Assembly: GCA_017618115.1 (NCBI GenBank)
Contig: JAFZUX010000009.1
Coordinates: forward strand, 186,001-250,000
Source: Bacteroidales bacterium
GTDB taxonomy: Bacteria > Bacteroidota > Bacteroidia > Bacteroidales > UBA932
DNA length: 64,000 nucleotides
Direction: 5' to 3'
The first letter of the stretch is position 1, and every line of letters starts with the position of its first letter. The notes below the pieces were generated by a model. The model was not told the DNA's origin. It saw only the letters and a list, made by a program, of their open reading frames with translations, and ran no database searches. The position numbers were made by a program, and so were the translations under genes. Below are positions 16,182-25,512 of the stretch, one piece after another.

Positions 16182-18758
16182 CTATTTACTTTTACTTCTC
16201 TTTGACGCCCTGTATATCTCCCCTATTATTATCACGATAGATGTAGCGACCACTATCGCCCCCCAATACTCTATTCCAATCTTGCAGGTTCTAAAGAGTC
16301 CCGTAGGGAGGAACTCCACAATAATAACCTGAAGCAGAATAATTAAGGAGAGAACCACAATAAAGGTCTTGTTCTTCCACAGTGCGGTGAATGCGCTCTT
16401 TGTGCTGCCCATCACCCTGGCGTTAAGCAGGTTCCAGATCTGCATAAATACGAATCCGGTAAAGAATACGGTCTCATACTTCAGAGACTGAGACTTATTC
16501 AAAAACATAAAGAGCATTGAGGCAACAAAGATTCCCAATCCGGCAAAGAGTATCTTTTTCCACATAACCGGAGTTATTATGGACTCGCTGTTGTCTCTAG
16601 GTTTCTCTCTCATTACCTCAGGATCAGATGGTTCTGAGGCCAATGCAATGGCGGCCAAAGTATCCATAATAAGGTTTATCCACAATACCTGCATAATGGT
16701 AAGAGGAAACTCCTCTTTCAAAAGCAGTGGACCCGCTATTGCTGTAAGCAGTGCCGCAACGTTAACCGTCAGCTGGAAGAATATGAATCTCTGTATGTTA
16801 TGGTATATGCTGCGTCCCCATTCAACTGCCTTAACTACTGTGGAGAAACTGTCGTTGAGTATTATTATGTCACTGCTCTCCTTTGCAACGGAGGTGCCGC
16901 TTCCCATACTGAGTCCTACGTTAGCGTAGTTTAGTGCAGGGGCGTCGTTGGTTCCGTCTCCGGTAACCGCAACCACCTCACCCATAGACTCCAGGAGTTT
17001 TACCAGACGCAGTTTGTCTTCCGGACGGGCGCGGCTCATAACCTTTATGCTTTTTGCTCTTGCAAGCGCCTCCTCATCCGTAAGAAGTGAGAACTCAGGT
17101 CCTGCAATGGCGTTAACCTCCTCACGGTCAGTTTCCAGCCAGAGTCCGCTCTCTCTTGCAATCTCAATAGCGGTTTTGGTATTGTCTCCCGTAATAACCT
17201 TTACGTCTATTCCGGCAGATAGACATCTGCGCATAGCCTCTGGAACATCCTCTCTTACAGGATCTTCTATTGCAGCAAAGCCGTCATAAATCAAATCTGC
17301 AAGGAGGGCTTCTTCATCCTCCTCAATCTGATTCTCCTTGAGTTCCTTATGTGCAAAGGCAATGCAGCGCATTCCGCTCTTTTGGGCGGCAAGAAGATCA
17401 CTCTCCTCCCTCATCTTTTTCTCTCTTTCCAAAGATGAACTCATACCCAGCAGCAACTCTGCAGAGCCTTTAATATAAAGCATATAGCCCTCATTATTCT
17501 TAATAATGGAGACCATATATTTTGTCTTTGAAGAGAACGGTATTCTTCTTACAATCTCACTTCCCTCTCTTAGTCTGCGGTAATCAAATCCGTTCTTTTT
17601 GATAAATAGCAGAAGCGCTCCCTCTGTAGGACTTCCCAGAATGTTCTCTCCGTCCAAAAAGGCTGTGCTGTTGATACTTATAGCGGCTGCCGTCAAGGGG
17701 TTAAGAGAGATTGTGGCCCTCTCAACGCTCATCTTATTCTGGGTTAGAGTTCCCGTTTTATCCGTACAGATTACGGTTGTCGCACCCATTGTTTCACAGG
17801 CGTGAAGCTTTCTTACCAGAGCGTTCTCCTTGGTCATCTTACGCATACTGTAAGCCAAAGAGAGTGATATGCTCATAGGAAGTCCCTCAGGCACAGCCAT
17901 TACAATAAGAGTAACGGCCAGCATGAATATGGTAATTATGTGGGTTATTCCCTCTGAGGTTGTAATCTGAAGACCGTTTCTTATCTCAAAGAAGAGCAGA
18001 GCAAGGAATATAAGAATAGAGACTGTAATTCCAACTTTTCCTATCTGCTTTCCCAACTTTGCAAGTTGCTTTGAAAGAGGAGTTTGAACGCCGGTAATCT
18101 CAGATGCGCTGCGGGCGGTTTTGCCAATCTCCGTAGCGTCACCCACCCTCTCCACTATCATAAAGCCCTCTCCCTCGCTTACGGTTGTTCCTCTGTAAAG
18201 TGAATTAGGAGAGTATGCGCTCTTGTAACTGTCTACCTTTTGGGCAAATTTTTTGGCAGGTTTGGACTCTCCGTTCAGAGAGGACTCGTTCACCTTCAAT
18301 TCGTTGGAACTTAGAACAGTTCCGTCTGCCGGAATTTCATCTCCCTGTGAAAGTATAACAATGTCATTTACAACAATCTCACTCTTAGGTATTTCAATAA
18401 CGCCCTCCTCTCCCGTCTCTTTCATTCTAAGTACCTTTACCGGAGTCTGGTCATTGATGGAGTTGAGAATGTCAAACTCTTTCCCTGCTTTATATTCATT
18501 TAGGAATGAGACAAATGTGGCCAGGAATATGGCTGCAATAATACCTATGCTCTCCAGAATGGAGGAGTTCTCACTCAAAAGGGATACCGTGGTGGAAATT
18601 GCCGCTGCAATTATAAGTATCACAATCAGAGGATCTTTGAACTTCTCCAGCAACAAAACGTACCACTTCTCACGTTTTGCAGGCGTGAGAATGTTGGCGC
18701 CGAACCTTTCCCGGCTCTCTTCTACCTCTCTGTTATTTAAGCCTTTGAAGGAGTTCAT
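16182..18758 (-). CDS. calcium-type P-type ATPase (P2 family)
   Basis: An 858-residue cation pump in the inner membrane. It has the phosphorylation motif DKTGTLT (Asp333), the actuator loop NGES, a membrane motif PEGLP in M4 (about 290), the hinge TGDGTNDAP, and C-terminal helices M5-M10. This is the pattern of SERCA/PMCA-like bacterial Ca2+ ATPases; Ca2+ export is predicted, though Mn2+ is possible. The first 26 bases overlap the end of valS, so translation may be coupled. It is followed two bases later by the thioesterase. Confidence 0.92.
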   Translation of the reverse strand: MNSFKGLNNREVEESRERFGANILTPAKREKWYVLLLEKFKDPLIVILIIAAAISTTVSLLSENSSILESIGIIAAIFLATFVSFLNEYKAGKEFDILNSINDQTPVKVLRMKETGEEGVIEIPKSEIVVNDIVILSQGDEIPADGTVLSSNELKVNESSLNGESKPAKKFAQKVDSYKSAYSPNSLYRGTTVSEGEGFMIVERVGDATEIGKTARSASEITGVQTPLSKQLAKLGKQIGKVGITVSILIFLALLFFEIRNGLQITTSEGITHIITIFMLAVTLIVMAVPEGLPMSISLSLAYSMRKMTKENALVRKLHACETMGATTVICTDKTGTLTQNKMSVERATISLNPLTAAAISINSTAFLDGENILGSPTEGALLLFIKKNGFDYRRLREGSEIVRRIPFSSKTKYMVSIIKNNEGYMLYIKGSAELLLGMSSSLEREKKMREESDLLAAQKSGMRCIAFAHKELKENQIEEDEEALLADLIYDGFAAIEDPVREDVPEAMRRCLSAGIDVKVITGDNTKTAIEIARESGLWLETDREEVNAIAGPEFSLLTDEEALARAKSIKVMSRARPEDKLRLVKLLESMGEVVAVTGDGTNDAPALNYANVGLSMGSGTSVAKESSDIIILNDSFSTVVKAVEWGRSIYHNIQRFIFFQLTVNVAALLTAIAGPLLLKEEFPLTIMQVLWINLIMDTLAAIALASEPSDPEVMREKPRDNSESIITPVMWKKILFAGLGIFVASMLFMFLNKSQSLKYETVFFTGFVFMQIWNLLNARVMGSTKSAFTALWKNKTFIVVLSLIILLQVIIVEFLPTGLFRTCKIGIEYWGAIVVATSIVIIIGEIYRASKRSKSK

Positions 18759-21372
18759 TAAGGCTCTTTATCTTTTCTGTAGCGTCACTCTCCTTCTTCT
18801 TCTCAAGTTCAACCACCTGAGCTGGAGCGTGAGAAACGAATTTCTCGTTGGAGAGTTTTGCCTTTACTGATGCAAGGAACTTTGTATATCTCTCAATTTC
18901 AGCGGTTACCTTAGCAATCTCTGCAGCGGTATCAACCTTAACCGGAATGAAGAACTCCGTTGTTGAAACCATAAAGTTCACGCCCTGGAGTGAGGTGTCA
19001 AATGCGTCAACCTCCTCAATCTTTGAGACGTTTGCCAGCTTCTCAATGATTGGTTTCATTGAGTTTACAAACGGCTTCTTAACAAAGAGATCCAACTTCT
19101 CCTTTGGAGATATTCCCTTGCTCTGACGCATGTTACGTATGTTTGCAACGCAACCTGCAGCCTCTTCAAACATAGTGATATCCTCCTCGGAGTACTCAGT
19201 TGCCTTAGGGAGTTTTTGAAGCATTATGGTTGCACCCTTCTCTCTCTCCTCCATATTCTGCCAGAGTTCCTCGGTTATGAACGGCATAAACGGATGGAGA
19301 AGTTTTAGGAGTGAATCAAAGAATTCTATTGTCTTAGTGTAAGTTACCTTGTCTATCTTCTCACCGAATGCAGGCTTAACGGCCTCCAGATACCAGGCGC
19401 AGAACTCATCCCAGAAGAGTTTGTAGATGGTCATTGTGGCATCTGAAATTCTGAACTTGGAGAAGTGGTCTTCCATCTGGTTGATAGCCTTGGAGAGTTT
19501 TGCGGAGAACCATTTAACGGCGCAAGCTGCACTCTCTGAAGGTTTTGCATTCTCATCAACCTCCCAGCCTCTGGTAAGACGGAAGGCGTTCCAAATCTTG
19601 TTGCAGAAGTTTCTTCCCTGCTCAACCTGAGACTCGTCATAGAAGACATCGTTACCTGCAGAGGAGCAGAGCAGCATACCGATTCTAACCGCATCTGCAC
19701 CATACTTTGCTATAAGTACCAGAGGATCAGGTGAGTTGCCAAGTGTCTTGGACATCTTTCTGCCCAACTTATCTCTTACTATACCTGTCAGATATACGTT
19801 TGTAAACGGCTCCTGACCCATAAACTCGTCTGCTGCCATAATCATTCTGGCCACCCAGAAGAAGAGAATGTCCGGAGCTGTAATAAGGTCTTTTGTAGGG
19901 AAATAGTAGGCAAGGTCTCTGTTTGCCTTTCTCTCAGGGAAGCCCGGTTTATCCGCATCAAATACGGAGATTGGCCAAAGCCAGGATGAGAACCAGGTAT
20001 CCAGAACATCCTCGTCCTGCTTAAGATCCTCCTTCTTAACGTTAGGATCTATCTTCTTTGCAGCCTCAAATGCCTCATCCAAAGTAGCCTCCACAACAAA
20101 TTCACCGTTAGGAAGATAGTAGGCGGGAATCTGCTGTCCCCACCAAAGCTGACGGGAGATACACCAGTCTCTTACGGTCTCCATCCAGTGACGGTATGTG
20201 TTTGTAAATCTGTCCGGTATAAGATTTACCTTGCCATCCTCAACACTCTTTAACGCCTTCTGCGCCAATACCTCCATCTTAAGGAACCACTGGAGTGAAA
20301 GACGCGGCTCAATAACTGCATCCGTTCTCTCCGAATGGCCTACAGGAGAGAGGTAATCCTCAATCTTCTCCAGATTTCCGGCCTCCTCCAGCATCTTTAC
20401 AATCTTCTCTCTGGCTACGAATCTATCCTCTCCTACAAGTATCTGAGCCTTCTCGTTCAATCTTCCGTGCTCGTCAATAATATCCAGAACAGGCAGGTGA
20501 TGGCGGAGTCCTATTTCATAGTCGTTGATATCGTGAGCCGGAGTAACCTTAAGGCAGCCGGTACCAAAGTCCATAGTTACATAGTCATCCTCAATGATAG
20601 GAATCTCCTTGTTAATGAGAGGAATAAAGATTTTTTTGCCTCTCAGGTAATGGTAGCGCTCGTCATTAGGGTTGATACAAACTGCTGCATCCGCCATAAT
20701 TGTCTCCGGACGGGTGGTGGCAATGATTATGTAATCCTTTCCAACCTTTCCCCCGTCGCTGATGAAATAGCGCAGGTAGTAGAGTTTAGATTTGGTCTCC
20801 TTGTGAATAACCTCCTCGTCACTTACTGCGGTCATTCCTACAGGGTCCCAGTTGACCATGCGGATACCTCTATATATAAGTCCCTTCTTGTAGAAATAGA
20901 CGAATGTGTTGATTACGGCGCGGCTGAGAGCGGGATCCATCGTGAACTTTGTGCGGTCCCAATCGCAGGAGGCTCCCAGTTTCTTAAGTTGCTCAAGGAT
21001 AATTCCTCCGTGCTCCTCCTTCCACTTCCAGGCCTCCTCCAAAAACTGCTCACGGGTAAGGGAGGTCTTCTCAATTCCCTTCTCCTTAAGACGTGCAACC
21101 ACCTTAGCCTCAGTGGCTATGGATGCGTGGTCCGTTCCCGGAACCCAGCAGGCGTTCTTTCCCAACATTCTTGCACGGCGTACCAATACGTCCTGAATTG
21201 TATTATTCATCATGTGTCCCATGTGGAGGACGCCGGTTACGTTTGGCGGAGGGATTACTATGGAATAAGGTTCCCTTTCATCCGGTTCTGAATGAAATAT
21301 CTTGTTTTCTAGCCAATAGGAGTACCATTTGTCTTCACATAGAGACGGGTTGTACTTTGCAGGAATATCCAT
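18733..21372 (-). CDS. valS: valyl-tRNA synthetase
   Basis: Class I aminoacyl-tRNA synthetase of 879 residues charging tRNA-Val. HIGH is present as HMGH in PPPNVTGVLHMGHMMNN, and KMSKS as KMSKT (KLGRKMSKTLGNSPDP). The CP1 editing domain lies between them (TTRPETIMADAAV) and a C-terminal coiled coil ends the protein. The ATG at 21372 follows a leader of about 45 bases that contains a perfect 6-bp hairpin. It heads a minus-strand unit valS - P-type ATPase - thioesterase. Confidence 0.97.
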   Translation of the reverse strand: MDIPAKYNPSLCEDKWYSYWLENKIFHSEPDEREPYSIVIPPPNVTGVLHMGHMMNNTIQDVLVRRARMLGKNACWVPGTDHASIATEAKVVARLKEKGIEKTSLTREQFLEEAWKWKEEHGGIILEQLKKLGASCDWDRTKFTMDPALSRAVINTFVYFYKKGLIYRGIRMVNWDPVGMTAVSDEEVIHKETKSKLYYLRYFISDGGKVGKDYIIIATTRPETIMADAAVCINPNDERYHYLRGKKIFIPLINKEIPIIEDDYVTMDFGTGCLKVTPAHDINDYEIGLRHHLPVLDIIDEHGRLNEKAQILVGEDRFVAREKIVKMLEEAGNLEKIEDYLSPVGHSERTDAVIEPRLSLQWFLKMEVLAQKALKSVEDGKVNLIPDRFTNTYRHWMETVRDWCISRQLWWGQQIPAYYLPNGEFVVEATLDEAFEAAKKIDPNVKKEDLKQDEDVLDTWFSSWLWPISVFDADKPGFPERKANRDLAYYFPTKDLITAPDILFFWVARMIMAADEFMGQEPFTNVYLTGIVRDKLGRKMSKTLGNSPDPLVLIAKYGADAVRIGMLLCSSAGNDVFYDESQVEQGRNFCNKIWNAFRLTRGWEVDENAKPSESAACAVKWFSAKLSKAINQMEDHFSKFRISDATMTIYKLFWDEFCAWYLEAVKPAFGEKIDKVTYTKTIEFFDSLLKLLHPFMPFITEELWQNMEEREKGATIMLQKLPKATEYSEEDITMFEEAAGCVANIRNMRQSKGISPKEKLDLFVKKPFVNSMKPIIEKLANVSKIEEVDAFDTSLQGVNFMVSTTEFFIPVKVDTAAEIAKVTAEIERYTKFLASVKAKLSNEKFVSHAPAQVVELEKKKESDATEKIKSLNELLQRLK

Positions 21373-21392
21373 AAATGTTCAATAATTTTAAA

Positions 21393-21408
21393 CCGGAGAA
21401 TACTCCGG
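21393..21408 (-). other. short perfect hairpin in the valS leader
   Basis: CCGGAG, four-base loop, CTCCGG. It lies between the predicted valS promoter and its ATG, with no T-tract after it on the minus strand, so it does not look like an attenuator terminator. It could affect leader stability or be chance. Confidence 0.35.
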
Positions 21409-21423
21409 GAGTTTATCGGGTGG

Positions 21424-21431
21424 CAAAGTTA
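21424..21431 (-). promoter_or_regulatory. -7 promoter element for valS
   Basis: Minus-strand TAACTTTG matches TAnnTTTG, 51 bp upstream of the valS ATG, and lies only 11 bp from the divergent box for the DUF3467-etf unit. Confidence 0.55.
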
Positions 21432-21442
21432 ATAATTTTAAG

Positions 21443-21450
21443 TATCTTTG
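21443..21450 (+). promoter_or_regulatory. -7 promoter element for the DUF3467-etfBA operon
   Basis: TATCTTTG followed by CC, an exact consensus match, 29 bp before the ATG at 21480. Confidence 0.6.
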
Positions 21451-21479
21451 CCCGCACTTGGACTAACATTAATATATGT

Positions 21480-21779
21480 ATGGAAGATAACAAGCAACTG
21501 GACATAGAGCTTAACAGTGATGTGGCTAAAGGTTCATATTGTAACCTATCCATAATCACCCACTCGCCCAACGAGTTTGTTCTGGACTTTTTGAAGATAC
21601 TCCCGGGCTTCCCTAAAGCGGTTGTAACAGAGAGAATTATAATGACACCGGAGAATGCCAAGAGATTGGCCTCCGCACTTGCAGACAACATAGGTAAATA
21701 TGAGGAGCACTTTGGCTCCATTTCACTTCATAATCCTGAGATTGCAATTCCTATCAAGCAATCCCAGAATAAATCGTAA
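21480..21779 (+). CDS. DUF3467 domain protein
   Basis: A 99-residue cytoplasmic protein of the DUF3467 family, whose function is unknown. Family features are the N-terminal ELNSDVAKGSYCNLSIITHSP and the central FVLDFLKILPG and IIMTPENAKRLASAL stretches. I chose the ATG at 21480; an in-frame ATG 35 codons upstream is rejected because the extension runs through the promoter and has no family similarity. It is the first gene of the operon with etfB 19 bp downstream. Homologues often sit in varied contexts, so I do not infer a link to electron transfer. Confidence 0.85.
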   Translation: MEDNKQLDIELNSDVAKGSYCNLSIITHSPNEFVLDFLKILPGFPKAVVTERIIMTPENAKRLASALADNIGKYEEHFGSISLHNPEIAIPIKQSQNKS

Positions 21780-21798
21780 TTAGTTAGAATACAAAGAT

Positions 21799-22680
21799 AT
21801 GAGTAAAGAATTCACAATTGTGGTCCTTGCCAAGCAGGTTCCGGATACCAGGAACGTGGGTAAGGATGCGATGACACCGGAGGGTACGGTAAACAGAGCC
21901 GCACTTCCGGCTATTTTCAATCCTGAGGATATGAATGCTCTGGAGCAGGCTCTCAGGATAAAGGATAAATTCCCCGGTTCCAAGGTTTTAATCCTTACGA
22001 TGGGTCCTTTCAGAGCTGCAGAAATCATTAGGGAGGGCTACTTCCGCGGAACAGACGGCGGAGTTCTTCTTACAGACAGAAGATTTGCAGGCGCAGATAC
22101 TCTTGCTACCTCTTACGCTATCTCTCAGGCAGTTAAGAAACTTAACCCTGATATCATAGTTGCAGGCCGCCAGGCAATTGACGGTGATACCGCACAGGTT
22201 GGACCTCAGGTTGCAGAGAAGCTCAATATACCTCAGGTTACTTACGCTGAGGAGATTACAGATATTAACGAGAGTAAGGTTACAGTTCTCCGCAGATTGG
22301 AGAGAGGTATTGAGGTGGTTACTTCCACCCTTCCTTGCCTTATTACCGTTCATGCTACCGCTGCTCCTTGCCGTCCGAGAAACGCAAAGATGCTCCTCAA
22401 ATACAAGTACGCACGTACGGCAAACGAGGAGAAAGATCCTGCAAATGAGGGCAAATATGCAATAGGAACAGATGAGAAGCCATACCTGAAGATTCAGGAG
22501 TGGACAGTAGATGACGTAGGCGGTGATGAGAACAGCTACGGATTTGCAGGTTCCCCTACCAAAGTAAAGAAGGTTGAGAATATTGTCTTCAAGGCAAAAG
22601 AGTCTAAGGTTCTCTCCGGCAGTGATGCAGATATTGATTCACTTATAGGTGAGCTTATGGCAAATCATGAGATTGGTTAA
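21799..22680 (+). CDS. etfB: electron transfer flavoprotein subunit beta
   Basis: AMP/adenine-binding half of the heterodimeric electron transfer flavoprotein that accepts electrons from acyl-CoA dehydrogenases. The 293 residues include the family signature around VVTSTLPCLITVHATAAPCRPRNA and an AMP-binding ADGTR-like region (GADTLATSYAISQAV). Etf alpha follows 10 bp downstream and the acyl-CoA dehydrogenase after that, so the three proteins form one redox unit. Whether this Etf is of the bifurcating type cannot be settled from sequence alone. Confidence 0.95.
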   Translation: MSKEFTIVVLAKQVPDTRNVGKDAMTPEGTVNRAALPAIFNPEDMNALEQALRIKDKFPGSKVLILTMGPFRAAEIIREGYFRGTDGGVLLTDRRFAGADTLATSYAISQAVKKLNPDIIVAGRQAIDGDTAQVGPQVAEKLNIPQVTYAEEITDINESKVTVLRRLERGIEVVTSTLPCLITVHATAAPCRPRNAKMLLKYKYARTANEEKDPANEGKYAIGTDEKPYLKIQEWTVDDVGGDENSYGFAGSPTKVKKVENIVFKAKESKVLSGSDADIDSLIGELMANHEIG

Positions 22681-22690
22681 TTAATTAAGA

Positions 22691-23719
22691 ATGAGTATTA
22701 TGAACAACATTATAGTATACGCAGAGACCGATTCCGGAAAGATTTGCGATGTTTCATTGGAACTTTTGACAAAGGCCCGTTCTCTTGCAGAGAGACTGAA
22801 GGTTGATGTTGAGGCACTTTTGATTGGCAGCAACGTAGGTAAACTTGCTCCGGAACTTTACAAATATGGCGCAAAGGTTGTCCATCTGGCAGACGATCCT
22901 TCATTGGAGTTCTTCCGTACACTTCCGTACGCCGCTGTAACTCTTAGAGTTATAGATAACGAGAAACCTCAGATTGTGCTCTTTGGAGCAACAACCGTAG
23001 GAAGAGATCTTGCACCGAGAGTATCCAGCGCTCTAAAGAGCGGACTTACAGCAGACTGTACCTCTTTGGAGATTGGAGATCACGATGATGCAAAGACCGG
23101 AAAGCACTACACAGACCTTTTGTATCAGATTCGTCCTGCCTTCGGCGGTAACATCATAGCTACCATCGTCAACCCTGAACACCGTCCTCAGATGGCAACC
23201 GTAAGAGAGGGCGTTATGAAGAAGGAGCCTCTTGCAACTCCTGTAGAGGGAAAAATCAAGGAGCTTAACGTCTCTTCTATCCTGGTAGACAGCGACTTTG
23301 CAGTTGAAATCATTAAGAGGGAGATTGAGGAGAGAAAGATAGACATTAAGGGTGCCCAGATACTTATTGACGGCGGTTACGGTGTTGGCAGCAAGGAGAA
23401 CTTCTCTCTGATTTTTGACCTTGCAAAGACTCTCGGAGCCGAGGTTGGCGCTTCACGTGCCGCAGTAGATGCAGGCTTTGTGGAGAATGCACGTCAGATT
23501 GGTCAGACGGGTGTTACCGTTCGTCCAAAACTCATTATCTGTGTGGGAGTTAGCGGTGCAATTCAGCACACCGCAGGTATGGATCAGAGTAAGATTATTA
23601 TTGCAATCAACAATGATCCGGAGGCCCCTATCCACAAGATTGCAGACTACTCCATCATAGGAGACCTTAACGAAGTAGTACCAAAGATGATTGCTTCATA
23701 TAAGAAGCAGAGCAAATAG
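22691..23719 (+). CDS. etfA: electron transfer flavoprotein subunit alpha
   Basis: FAD-binding half of Etf, 342 residues. The C-terminal FAD domain is clear: GVGSKENF, GASRAAVDAGF, QIGQTGVTVRPKLIICVGVSGAIQH and AINNDPEAPI. Two possible starts lie three codons apart (22691 and 22700); either gives a complete protein. It is cotranscribed with etfB and followed 11 bp later by the acyl-CoA dehydrogenase gene, whose Shine-Dalgarno sequence overlaps the etfA stop codon. Confidence 0.95.
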   Translation: MSIMNNIIVYAETDSGKICDVSLELLTKARSLAERLKVDVEALLIGSNVGKLAPELYKYGAKVVHLADDPSLEFFRTLPYAAVTLRVIDNEKPQIVLFGATTVGRDLAPRVSSALKSGLTADCTSLEIGDHDDAKTGKHYTDLLYQIRPAFGGNIIATIVNPEHRPQMATVREGVMKKEPLATPVEGKIKELNVSSILVDSDFAVEIIKREIEERKIDIKGAQILIDGGYGVGSKENFSLIFDLAKTLGAEVGASRAAVDAGFVENARQIGQTGVTVRPKLIICVGVSGAIQHTAGMDQSKIIIAINNDPEAPIHKIADYSIIGDLNEVVPKMIASYKKQSK

Positions 23720-23723
23720 GAGG
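23718..23723 (+). promoter_or_regulatory. strong Shine-Dalgarno sequence for the acyl-CoA dehydrogenase gene
   Basis: AGGAGG seven bases before the ATG at 23731 and overlapping the etfA stop. Such a perfect SD is rare in Bacteroidota and no other gene in the window has an equally well placed one. Confidence 0.6.
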
Positions 23724-23730
23724 ATATAAT

Positions 23731-25512
23731 ATGGCTAACTTTTATAAAGATAATAAAGACCTTAAGTTCCAGCTCTCCAACCCTTTGATGAAGAGAATTG
23801 TAGAGATTAAAGAGAACAATTACGAAGATTACGGCAAATTTGACTATGCTCCTAAAGATCTGGCGGATGCACTGGATTCATACGACAGAGTTATGGAGGT
23901 TATAGGTCAGATTTGCGGAGATATAATTGCTGCAAATGCAGAGCAGGTAGATATTGACGGCCCTGTATGTAAAGGCGGCAGAGTTACTTACGCAGAGGGT
24001 ACCAAGAAGAATCAGGAGGCTCTTACAAAGGCGGGCGTTTACGGTATTGCACTTCCGAGAAAGTATGACGGCTTGAACTTCTCAATGGTTCCTTACGTTA
24101 TGGCTGCTGAGCTGGTGGCAAGAGCAGATGCGGGTTATGCAAATATCTGGGGATTACAGGATTGCGCAGAAACCATCGCGGAGTTTGCTTCAGAGGAGAT
24201 AAAGGCGGAGTTCCTCCCGAGAATCAACAAGGGAGAGACCTGTTCAATGGACCTTACTGAGCCGGATGCAGGTTCTGACCTTCAGGCAGTTGCACTCAAG
24301 GCTACCTTTGACGAGGAGAAGCAGATGTGGATGCTCAACGGCGTTAAGAGATTCATTACCAACGGAGATGCAGATATCAAACTGGTTCTTGCCCGCAGTG
24401 AGGCCGGAACATTTGATGCAAGAGGACTCTCCTACTTTGTTCACGATAAGAAATGGGGCGGCGTAACAGTCAGAAGAATAGAGAATAAACTGGGTATTCA
24501 CGGCTCCCCTACTTGCGAGTTGGTATTCAGAAACGCTCCTGCAAAGATTGTGGGTGACCGCAAGATGGGACTTATCAAATATGTGATGAGCCTTATGAAC
24601 GGTGCCCGCCTGGGCGTTGGTGCTCAGAGTGTCGGAATCTCAGAGGCCGCTTACAGAGAGGCTCTTAAATATGCTAACGAGAGAGAGCAGTTCGGTAAGA
24701 AGATTATTGAATTCCCTGCAGTTTACGAGATGCTTGCAGTAATGAAGGCAAAACTTCAGGCTTCACGTGCAATTCTCTATGAGACATCTCGTTGCGTAGA
24801 CGTATACAAGGCACTTAACGCTCTTGTAACTCCGGAGAGAAAACTCACTCCTGAGGAGAGAAAGGAGAACAAGAAGTACTCAAGATATGCAGATATGCTT
24901 ACTCCTCTTCTTAAGATGACATCCAGTGAGTTCTGCAACCAGAACGCATACGATGCAATTCAGGTACACGGAGGTAGCGGTTATATGAAGGAGTACCCTG
25001 TTGAGCGTCTCTACAGAGATGCAAGAATCACGACCATCTATGAGGGAACTTCTCAGCTTCAGACAGTTGCGGCTATCCGTTATGTAACCAACGGTTCATA
25101 TTTGGAGATGATTCGCAATGAGTATGAGAGTGTTGAGGTTAAGGTCTCAGAGGAGGTTGCAGCCGCTTGTCCGGATGCTCAGAAACGTCTGGAAGCAGTT
25201 AAGGCTAAGCTGGTTGAGATGACCAAACAGTATGAGGAGACAGTTGCGATGATGGAGGGTAAGGCTGAGGAGTACATTGACTTCCAGGCTCGTAAGATGT
25301 GCGAGATGGCTGCATTCATCATTGAGAGTTACCTTCTCCTTTTAGATTCTCTCCGCTGTGCATCCTTTATTGATTCCGCAGAGATCTTTACGGATAAGAG
25401 CGCTGCATGGAACAACGAGAGATACTCATACATTAAAAACAGTGATCCTGAGACGGTTCTCGCTACCTGCAAGAACGTTAAGAAGGATTTGGATATAGTT
25501 TATCAGGACTAA
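23731..25512 (+). CDS. acyl-CoA dehydrogenase
   Basis: FAD-dependent acyl-CoA dehydrogenase of 593 residues, longer than the classic roughly 380-residue enzymes because of a C-terminal extension of about 130 residues, as in the AidB/DmdC-like long group. Substrate and FAD motifs are MDLTEPDAGSDL, KRFITNGD and QVHGGSGYMKEYPVERLYRDARI, and the catalytic Glu lies in IYEGTSQLQ. It passes electrons to EtfAB encoded just upstream. The acyl chain preference is unknown; branched or short chains from amino acid breakdown would fit the setting. The kdsC ATG overlaps its stop by one base. Confidence 0.93.
   Translation: MANFYKDNKDLKFQLSNPLMKRIVEIKENNYEDYGKFDYAPKDLADALDSYDRVMEVIGQICGDIIAANAEQVDIDGPVCKGGRVTYAEGTKKNQEALTKAGVYGIALPRKYDGLNFSMVPYVMAAELVARADAGYANIWGLQDCAETIAEFASEEIKAEFLPRINKGETCSMDLTEPDAGSDLQAVALKATFDEEKQMWMLNGVKRFITNGDADIKLVLARSEAGTFDARGLSYFVHDKKWGGVTVRRIENKLGIHGSPTCELVFRNAPAKIVGDRKMGLIKYVMSLMNGARLGVGAQSVGISEAAYREALKYANEREQFGKKIIEFPAVYEMLAVMKAKLQASRAILYETSRCVDVYKALNALVTPERKLTPEERKENKKYSRYADMLTPLLKMTSSEFCNQNAYDAIQVHGGSGYMKEYPVERLYRDARITTIYEGTSQLQTVAAIRYVTNGSYLEMIRNEYESVEVKVSEEVAAACPDAQKRLEAVKAKLVEMTKQYEETVAMMEGKAEEYIDFQARKMCEMAAFIIESYLLLLDSLRCASFIDSAEIFTDKSAAWNNERYSYIKNSDPETVLATCKNVKKDLDIVYQD

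Noticed and set aside
20335-21291. Long plus-strand open frame (318 codons) opposite valS
   Set aside because: It is wholly antisense to a clear valyl-tRNA synthetase with all catalytic motifs, and its translation shows no recognisable domain.
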